A DNA stretch of 64,000 nt from Geothermobacter ehrlichii (GTDB lineage: Bacteria > Desulfobacterota > Desulfuromonadia > Desulfuromonadales > Geothermobacteraceae): positions 1 to 64,000 of the forward strand of contig NZ_VNIB01000010.1 in assembly GCF_008124615.1 (NCBI RefSeq). Direction: 5' to 3'. Of the stretch, positions 58,744 through 64,000 are shown piece after piece (position 1 is the stretch's first letter; each line of letters begins with the position of its first letter). The position numbers and the translations under genes were made by a program. The notes below the pieces were generated by a model. That model did no database searches, had not been told where the DNA came from, and saw only the letters and a program-made list of their open reading frames with translations.

Positions 58744-60555
58744 TCAGTCGTTATCCGTCAGGCAGTAGCCGGCGTCGTGGATGCCGTGATCTTGCGGCAG
58801 GTACATCCGTTCGATCAGGTCGGCGTAGGTGTCGCGGATGATTTTGCGCTTCAGTTTGAGTGTCGGGGTGATCTCCCTGCCCGAGAAGTCGCGCGACATC
58901 AGGGTGAAGCGTTTGATGTGCATGAATCCCGGCTGTCCGGCCTGCAGCCGGTCGACCCGGCGGCGGATAAGGTCGAGAATGACCGGGTGGTTCACCAGCC
59001 CGCAGTGGTCGAGGTAGGGAAGCTTTTTCAGCCGGGCGTATTTTTCCAGGTTGTCGAAGTTGGGGACGATCAGGGCGACGAGGTAGGGTTTGCGGTTGCC
59101 GAAGACGAAGGCGTTGGCGATGAACTTGTCCGACTTGAGGCGGTTTTCGATCAGCTGCGGGGCGATGTTCTCCCCGCCGGCGGTGATGATCAGGTCTTTC
59201 TTGCGGTCGGTGATGCCGAGAAAGCCGTCCCGGTCGAGAGTGCCGATATCGCCGGTGTAGAACCAGCCGTCCCGCAGGGCTTCGTCGGTCTTGACCGGGT
59301 TCTGCCAGTAGCCCTTGAAGACGGTCTTGCCGCGGATCAGGATTTCGCCGTCGTCGGCGATGAGGATTTCAGTTCCCGGCATGCAGCGACCGACGGTGCC
59401 CAGGCGCACCTGTCCCTCGCAGTTGGCGGCGATGCCGGCCGAGGTCTCGGTCAGGCCGTAGCCCTCGTAGATGGGGATTCCGGCGGCGAGAAAGAATTCG
59501 GCCACGTTACGCGCCAGAGGGGCGCCGCCGGAAACGAAGAAGCGGATTCTGCCGCCCAGCGGCTCGCGCAGCTTGCCGAAGACCTTGTCGCGGGCGATCC
59601 GCACCACTCTGTCCAGCCATCCGGGGATTTCCTGCCCGGCCAGTTCGAGATGCAGGTGCCGGGTGCAGGCTTTCAGGGCGGCGAAGAAGATCTGCTTTTT
59701 CAGCCAGGAACCGGAACCAACTCGCTCCATGACCCGGGCGTACATCTTTTCGAACAGGCGGGGAACGCTGATGACCACCGTCGGCCTGACCTCCTGCAGG
59801 TTGACCGGGACGCTGTCGATGCTTTCGGCGTAGTTGATGGTCGCGCCCTGGATAAGCATGAAGTAGTAGCCGTCGACCCGTTCGAAGACATGCGACAGCG
59901 GCAGGAAGGAAAGACAGGAGTCGGCGGGGCTGATGCTGAAGACGCAGGCGGCCGCCTCGACCGCCGAAAGGATGTTGTCGTGGGTGAGCATCGCCCCTTT
60001 CGGCGGACCGGTGGTGCCGGAGGTGTAGACGATGGTGGCCAGATCTTCCCGTTTGACCTGGGCGAGGCGCCGGTCGAGGAGCTGGCTGTCGACGGTGTCG
60101 GGCAAAAAGCGGCGCAGCGGAATCGCCGCCTCGCCGTTGCTGTCGCCCTCGATCAGGATGATCGACTCCAGGTCAGGAAGCTGGGCGAGCTGCGTCTCGA
60201 TCTTGCGCAGCTCGTCGATGGAACGGACGAATACGAAGCGACTGCCGGAATTGTTCAGGATGTAGGCTGCCTCCTCCGCCCCTTCGGTGTGGTAGACGGG
60301 GACCGTCACGCCGCCGCAGGCCATGATCGCCAGGTCGGCGAAGGCCCATTCCGGCCGGTTGGGTGACATGATGGCCACCCGGTCGCCCGGTTCGATGCCG
60401 AGGGCGAGCAGGCCGCCGGCAAAGCGCCGGACCTGTTGCACAAACCGTTGCCAGTCAATATCACGCCAACGGTCGCCCAGCTTGGTTCGCATGACGACCT
60501 GGCGGCCGCGTTCGGGCGCCAGGTCGAGGATGGTCTGGGGAATGTTTCGATGCAT
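58744..60555 (-). CDS. long-chain fatty-acid-CoA ligase (AMP-forming)
   Basis: A 603-residue adenylate-forming enzyme that activates fatty acids with ATP and CoA. The AMP-binding P-loop YTSGTTGPPKGAM, the YGLTET motif, the hinge YTGDIGTLDRDGFLGITDRKKDLI (split in reading) and the C-terminal Lys region KLKRKIIRDTYADLIERMY are present, all as in FadD15-type ligases. GGAGG with a five-base gap precedes ATG 60555; longer in-frame sequence upstream is the complement of coaE and is not coding. It is divergent from coaE. Confidence 0.95.
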   Translation of the reverse strand: MHRNIPQTILDLAPERGRQVVMRTKLGDRWRDIDWQRFVQQVRRFAGGLLALGIEPGDRVAIMSPNRPEWAFADLAIMACGGVTVPVYHTEGAEEAAYILNNSGSRFVFVRSIDELRKIETQLAQLPDLESIILIEGDSNGEAAIPLRRFLPDTVDSQLLDRRLAQVKREDLATIVYTSGTTGPPKGAMLTHDNILSAVEAAACVFSISPADSCLSFLPLSHVFERVDGYYFMLIQGATINYAESIDSVPVNLQEVRPTVVISVPRLFEKMYARVMERVGSGSWLKKQIFFAALKACTRHLHLELAGQEIPGWLDRVVRIARDKVFGKLREPLGGRIRFFVSGGAPLARNVAEFFLAAGIPIYEGYGLTETSAGIAANCEGQVRLGTVGRCMPGTEILIADDGEILIRGKTVFKGYWQNPVKTDEALRDGWFYTGDIGTLDRDGFLGITDRKKDLIITAGGENIAPQLIENRLKSDKFIANAFVFGNRKPYLVALIVPNFDNLEKYARLKKLPYLDHCGLVNHPVILDLIRRRVDRLQAGQPGFMHIKRFTLMSRDFSGREITPTLKLKRKIIRDTYADLIERMYLPQDHGIHDAGYCLTDND

Positions 60556-60690
60556 GTTCACCTCCGGCCGTGATTCGCTTTCTTTCGGGATTCTGCTTTC
60601 TTTCATTATACCGGGGAAATGGCGGATTTCCGGCACGGCGATGCCTTTTGCAGGCTTGACATGCCGGCGCGGCGCTGGCATGAAGGAGTC

Positions 60691-61290
60691 ATGATTCTGG
60701 GGATCACGGGCAATATCGCCAGCGGCAAGAGCCGGGTGGCGGCCAGGATGGTCGAACTGGGAGCGGTGGCCCTCAGCGCCGATCAGCTTGCGCGAGAGGC
60801 GGTGGGCCCCGGCAGCGACACCCTGACCAAGCTGGTCGCCGTGTTTGGCGACGCCATTCTGGCGGCTGACGGCAGTCTTGACCGGCCGCGCCTTGCGGAG
60901 ATCGTCTTTGCCGATGCCGAAGCGCGAAAACGGCTCGAGGCGATCACCCACCCGGCCATCGCCCGCCTGGCCGAGGAGCGGCTGCGACGGCTGAGGCAGG
61001 AAGGCCACCGGCTGGTGGTCTACGAGGCGCCGCTTCTCTTCGAGGCCGGTGCCGAGGGACGGGTCGACCGGGTGCTGGTGGTGCTGGCGGCGACCGAGGT
61101 GCGGCTGGCGCGGCTGATGGCCCGGGACGGTCTGGAGCGCGAAGCGGCCCTGAGCCGGATCCGGGCGCAGATGCCGCAGGAGGAGAAGGCGGCGCGGGCT
61201 GATTACGTCATCGACAATTCCGGGGACTGGGAGGACTGCCGCCGGCAGGTCGACGATCTCTACCGCCGGCTGGTTTCTTCGCCGGCCTGA
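60691..61290 (+). CDS. coaE: dephospho-CoA kinase
   Basis: CoaE phosphorylates dephospho-CoA, the last step of CoA synthesis. The 199-residue protein has Walker A GNIASGKS (7-14) and the typical ADQLAREAVGPGSDTL and EAPLLFEAG segments. AAGGAG precedes the ATG. The 3' end overlaps the convergent alpha/beta hydrolase gene by 31 bp. It is divergent from the acyl-CoA synthetase gene, which uses CoA. Confidence 0.95.
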   Translation: MILGITGNIASGKSRVAARMVELGAVALSADQLAREAVGPGSDTLTKLVAVFGDAILAADGSLDRPRLAEIVFADAEARKRLEAITHPAIARLAEERLRRLRQEGHRLVVYEAPLLFEAGAEGRVDRVLVVLAATEVRLARLMARDGLEREAALSRIRAQMPQEEKAARADYVIDNSGDWEDCRRQVDDLYRRLVSSPA

Positions 61291-62090
61291 TCCGTGCCAT
61301 CCAGAAAGCGGCCGATGCGCTGCAGGGTGTCGGCGAGATGCGGGTTGTCCGGCAGGGTCAGCACGTGCGGCGCCTCCGGACCGTAACGGTGGAAGGCCTT
61401 CTCGCGGCTGCCGAGCTGTCGGAACAGCTGTTCGGTGCTTTCGGGGTCGATGGTCTGATCGCCGAGGCTGCCGAGGATGAGACAGGGCAGCTCGATCGTT
61501 TGCAGCCGCGGCCGCAGATCAGCGAGCAGCCAGTGGATTTCGGCGATGCCGGCCAGCGGGCGGCGTTCGTAGAAGAAGGGGGCGACGGCCGGAACCTTGG
61601 GATGATGTTGGTAGGGGCGCAGGTGCCTGAGCAGCCAGGCCAGCCGGGCGAGACGGTGCCTGACGCGCAGGAAGGGGGAACAGAGGGCCAGCCGGGTGAT
61701 GGGAGAACCGCCGGCGGCGGCCCGCAGCAGCAGCAGGGAGCCGGTGCTTGAACCGACCGCGGCGGGCGGGCCGAATTCAGCACTCAGCAGCTGCAATCCT
61801 TCTTCGACGACCTGCAGCCAGTTTCGCCAGGATTGCCGTGCCAGGTCCTCGGGGCTGGTGCCGTGTCCCGGCAGGCGCACCGCCAGGCAGGGATGGCCGC
61901 GCCTTGCCAGGTACTCCGCCGGCAGGCGCATCTCGTACGGCGAGGCGGTGAAGCCGTGCACCAGCAGAACCGCCGCTTTTTTTCGCTTTTCGCCGGCAAG
62001 GAAAAAGGGAAGGTTTTCCGGGCGGCTCACGCCCTCCTCCCTTCCCCGCCGGCGGCAGGCTGCGATGTAGTGGTCGATGCTTTCGCTCAT
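61260..62090 (-). CDS. alpha/beta hydrolase, carboxylesterase-like
   Basis: A 276-residue alpha/beta-hydrolase. The oxyanion stretch LLVHGFTASP (43-52), the nucleophile elbow GSSTG (113-117; Ser115), the acid GDQTIDP (about 213) and the histidine in APHVLTLPDNPH (about 242) fit the triad. It resembles carboxylesterases or monoglyceride lipases of the est30 type. The 3' end overlaps coaE by 31 bp. Substrate unknown. Confidence 0.85.
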   Translation of the reverse strand: MSESIDHYIAACRRRGREEGVSRPENLPFFLAGEKRKKAAVLLVHGFTASPYEMRLPAEYLARRGHPCLAVRLPGHGTSPEDLARQSWRNWLQVVEEGLQLLSAEFGPPAAVGSSTGSLLLLRAAAGGSPITRLALCSPFLRVRHRLARLAWLLRHLRPYQHHPKVPAVAPFFYERRPLAGIAEIHWLLADLRPRLQTIELPCLILGSLGDQTIDPESTEQLFRQLGSREKAFHRYGPEAPHVLTLPDNPHLADTLQRIGRFLDGTDQAGEETSRR

Positions 62091-62111
62091 TGAACGGCGG
62101 CCGATACAGCA

Positions 62112-62140
62112 ACGCCCCCGGGCCGTCTGGCCGGGGGCGT
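62112..62140. terminator. GC-rich hairpin after the IclR gene
   Basis: ACGCCCCCGG (62112-62121) pairs with CCGGGGGCGT (62131-62140), with GCC/GGC extending the stem inward. It lies between the hydrolase start and the IclR stop. No T-run follows on the minus strand. Confidence 0.55.
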
Positions 62141-62163
62141 CTGGTTGCGGTTGGGGGATGGGG

Positions 62164-62943
62164 TTACTTGTGGTAGCCGAGCCGGGTCGAGAGCTCTTCC
62201 GCCGCCTTGACCACCAGCGGCGCCAGCTCCTTTTCGATCAGCTCCATGGGCATCCGCATCGAGGGCCCGGAGATGCTGATGGCGCCGACGATGCGGCGGG
62301 TGTAGTCGCGGATCGGGGCCGCGATGCAGCGGACGCCGGGGTCGAGTTCTTCGTCGTCGATGGCGTAGCCCTGCTCGGCAATCTTCTTCAGTTCCGCCTT
62401 CAGCTTGTCGCGGTCGGCCAGGGTGGTCGGCGTATGGGCCTCCAGCTCATCGGGCAGCACCTCTTCCAGCTCCTCTTCCGACATGTGGGCCAGGTGAACC
62501 TTGCCCGAGGCGGTGCAGTAGGCCGGCAGCCGGGTGCCGACGCGGGAGACGACCCGCACCGTCTGGTCGGTTTCGACGACATCGAGGTAGACGATGTGCG
62601 ATTCCTTGAAGATGGCCACGTAGGAGGTTTCGTTGCACTGTTTGACCAGCTTCTCGAGAATCGGCTTCGCCTGCCGCAGAAGCCCCATCTGCTTGATGAA
62701 GGTCTGCCCCAGTTCGAGGGATTTCAGCCCGAGCCGGTAGTTTTCGGTCGCCTTGTTCTGCTCGATGTACCCCCGCGATTCGAGGGTGGCCAGCAGGCGG
62801 AAGACGTTGTTCTTGTGCAGTTTCAGCCTCTTGGACAGCTCGGTGACGCCGAGTTCGTCGACATCGTCGTGAAACTGTTCGAGCAGGTCGAGAGCGTGCG
62901 AGACTGCCTGGATGATATATTCGGATTTTTCTTTCTTGGCCAT
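62164..62943 (-). CDS. IclR-family transcription regulator
   Basis: A 259-residue regulator. An N-terminal winged helix-turn-helix (about 10-75; ELGVTELSKRLKLHKNNVFRLL) is followed by a GAF-like effector domain (about 90-255; GTRLPAYCTASGKVHLAHMSE, and GVRCIAAPIRDYTRRIVGAISISGP). The typical IclR effector motif is intact. The effector is usually a small organic acid or aromatic metabolite. The ATG at 62943 begins MAKKEKSEYI; longer in-frame sequence is not conserved. A strong promoter-like pair and a palindrome are upstream at 63103-63146. Confidence 0.92.
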   Translation of the reverse strand: MAKKEKSEYIIQAVSHALDLLEQFHDDVDELGVTELSKRLKLHKNNVFRLLATLESRGYIEQNKATENYRLGLKSLELGQTFIKQMGLLRQAKPILEKLVKQCNETSYVAIFKESHIVYLDVVETDQTVRVVSRVGTRLPAYCTASGKVHLAHMSEEELEEVLPDELEAHTPTTLADRDKLKAELKKIAEQGYAIDDEELDPGVRCIAAPIRDYTRRIVGAISISGPSMRMPMELIEKELAPLVVKAAEELSTRLGYHK

Positions 62944-63102
62944 GTTTCCAGAATCCCCTCGTCTAGAGTCGGCGGACAAGACCCTTCATCATAGAAAAAA
63001 ACAGCGCTGTGTCAAGGACAAAAGGCGGCTGTTCGATTTGGCCAAACGGCGAAAATTCGTTGGAGTTTCAGCCTTCTGGCCGTGATGCTTCTTGTCTCGA
63101 AA

Positions 63103-63131
63103 ATAATAGAATGCTGTTTTATGTCTGTCAA
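63103..63131 (-). promoter_or_regulatory. sigma-70 promoter for the IclR-family gene
   Basis: On the minus strand TTGACA (complement of 63126-63131) and TATTAT (complement of 63103-63108) are separated by 17 bp. The -35 is a perfect match and the -10 matches five of six. The leader to ATG 62943 would be about 150 nt. Confidence 0.75.
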
Positions 63132-63132
63132 C

Positions 63133-63146
63133 CGGAAGCGGTTCCG
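63133..63146. promoter_or_regulatory. possible IclR-type operator
   Basis: CGGAA (63133-63137), GCGG, TTCCG (63142-63146) is a short palindrome directly upstream of the -35 box. IclR regulators often bind similar GGAA/TTCC-type palindromes near their own promoter; the match is weak evidence. Confidence 0.4.
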
Positions 63147-63299
63147 TAGACGGCTTTTTCCGATGGAATCAGCATGTTGACGCCGAACGGAGCCCTGTCG
63201 CCGGCCGCCATTGATGTGTGTTTTTTCAACCGGCTGCGGCGCGGCGAGGCCTGCCTTTCCAACCGTTCTCCATGCTGGCTAGCAAGGACAGTGCCGGAA

Positions 63300-64000
63300 T
63301 CACTCGACCAGGTCGACGTCGCTCTTCATCACTTCGCGCAGGACGCTGGTGGCGAAACTGCCTCTCGGCAGGACGAAGCCGAGACGGAGCCCGTCCCCTT
63401 CTTTTGTGATGTCGACCTGGTCGAGGGGGACGCGCAGCGGTCGGCGCTCGCCGTCCATGGTCAGTCCGTCACCGAGGCGAAAGTCGGCAGGTTGCAGGCT
63501 GAACTTGTCGAGCAGGCTTTGCTCGAGCAGGCCGGCCTGGCCGGAGGCGAGCAGGATCTTGCGGCCGAACAGGGGGCCGGTCGGGCTGATTTCGAACCGG
63601 TCGGCCCGTGGCTGCTCCCGTTGCGGGTCTTCGACGCGAAAGCAGGCGCCGTTGTCGTGCTTCCAGGCGATGTCGCCCGGCCAGAGACGTTCGATGCTGG
63701 ACAGGCGCATGGCGAGCAGGCGGTCGAACAGCTCCGCCTGCAGGGCGGAAAGATAGAGCCTGAGCCGGCGGCGGGGGAGGCTGAACAGGGCCTGTTTTTC
63801 GCCGCGGCCGTCGGCCAGGGCTTCGATCATGCGCCGTTCGTCGCGCATGCGGGCCGGCAGATGGCGCAGGCAGGCCTGCAGGTCGCCGGCGTGAAAGGCG
63901 GTCGCAGCCTGCCGCCAGGCGGCGTGGTCGATCTGTTGCGGGTCGCCGATGATTTCGGCGATGGCCTGGCGGTATTCCCGGCGCAGCAGGGCGGCGCCGA
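63300..64000 (-). CDS. truD: tRNA pseudouridine(13) synthase TruD, C-terminal part
   Basis: TruD makes pseudouridine at tRNA position 13. About 233 residues of the C-terminal part are seen, ending LRLGFVLPRGSFATSVLREVMKSDVDLVE-stop (key stretch LPRGSFATSVLRE, a TruD signature). The frame stays open to the right edge: before the internal ATG at 63848 it reads the typical LLRREYRQAIAEII and HAGDLQACLRHLPAR, so the true start is beyond the window. The N-terminal catalytic domain with its GxKDR-like motif is not visible. Confidence 0.92.
   Translation of the reverse strand, partial: GAALLRREYRQAIAEIIGDPQQIDHAAWRQAATAFHAGDLQACLRHLPARMRDERRMIEALADGRGEKQALFSLPRRRLRLYLSALQAELFDRLLAMRLSSIERLWPGDIAWKHDNGACFRVEDPQREQPRADRFEISPTGPLFGRKILLASGQAGLLEQSLLDKFSLQPADFRLGDGLTMDGERRPLRVPLDQVDITKEGDGLRLGFVLPRGSFATSVLREVMKSDVDLVE

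Larger units (their letters stand above)
62944..63299. other. intergenic region between truD and IclR genes
   Basis: This 356-bp stretch holds the IclR promoter (63103-63131), a palindrome at 63133-63146 and an A-rich leader at about 62985-63005. I see no gene in it. truD ends just to the right on the same strand, so a truD terminator is expected but no convincing hairpin was found. Confidence 0.5.

Overview
The window is GC-rich, densely coded chromosomal DNA. Its gene content points to the Desulfuromonadia (former Deltaproteobacteria, the Geobacter/Desulfuromonas/Geothermobacter side). The clues are a one-strand arginine plus lysine cluster using the DapL shortcut to diaminopimelate, the recA-pilT-recX-alaS gene string, HslVU, several HD-GYP/HEAT/histidine-kinase signalling proteins, SPOR-NlpC and RND envelope proteins, and RNase J next to UppP. 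The genus assignment is inference from gene order and protein character; no rRNA, tRNA or CRISPR array was seen.

Layout. 1-95: right end of an IS3-family element. 101-2695: RND exporter whose stop codon lies inside a short tandem array. 2.9-15 kb: mixed small operons (queF, an MFS exporter with an SPOR-NlpC lipoprotein, cupin, thioredoxin-like lipoprotein-type peroxiredoxin, DEAD-box helicase, phosphoribosyltransferase, Kef-type antiporter, membrane-bound LuxR regulator). 15.07-17.18 kb: a large secreted lipoprotein gene interrupted by one in-frame TAG, divergent from the LuxR gene. 17.3-31.9 kb: one long minus-strand block, reading hslV-hslU-argB-argD-argF-(RDD protein)-argG-(Nudix, nitrilase-like)-argH-(Fn3 lipoprotein)-dapA-dapB-dapL-ferredoxin. 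32-45.7 kb: another minus-strand run, reading HD protein-larB-larC-pgpA-cinA-histidine kinase-thpR-recA-pilT-recX-alaS-REC/histidine kinase, with many 4-nt stop/start overlaps. 45.7-48.1 kb: an accessory pocket with an autotransporter barrel remnant, a DUF3135-like gene and an orphan AbiEi-type antitoxin. 48.2-53.8 kb: ftsK, uppP, rnj, plsC. 53.8-58.3 kb: ssb, a HEAT protein, then an HD-GYP/HEAT gene pair. 58.3-64 kb: a dispersed repeat, long-chain acyl-CoA synthetase, coaE, alpha/beta hydrolase, IclR regulator and the 3' part of truD.

The most distinctive non-coding signal is a family of 7-nt-periodic arrays found at seven places, each starting on or within about 40 bp of the 3' end of a minus-strand gene (RND exporter, dapB, argG, argF, argB, hslU, ftsK). 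In three of them the gene's stop codon is inside the array. A second signal is a mosaic inverted-repeat element seen complete upstream of recA, enlarged near 58.4-58.7 kb, and as a partial copy upstream of ftsK. Both would be worth a genome-wide count.
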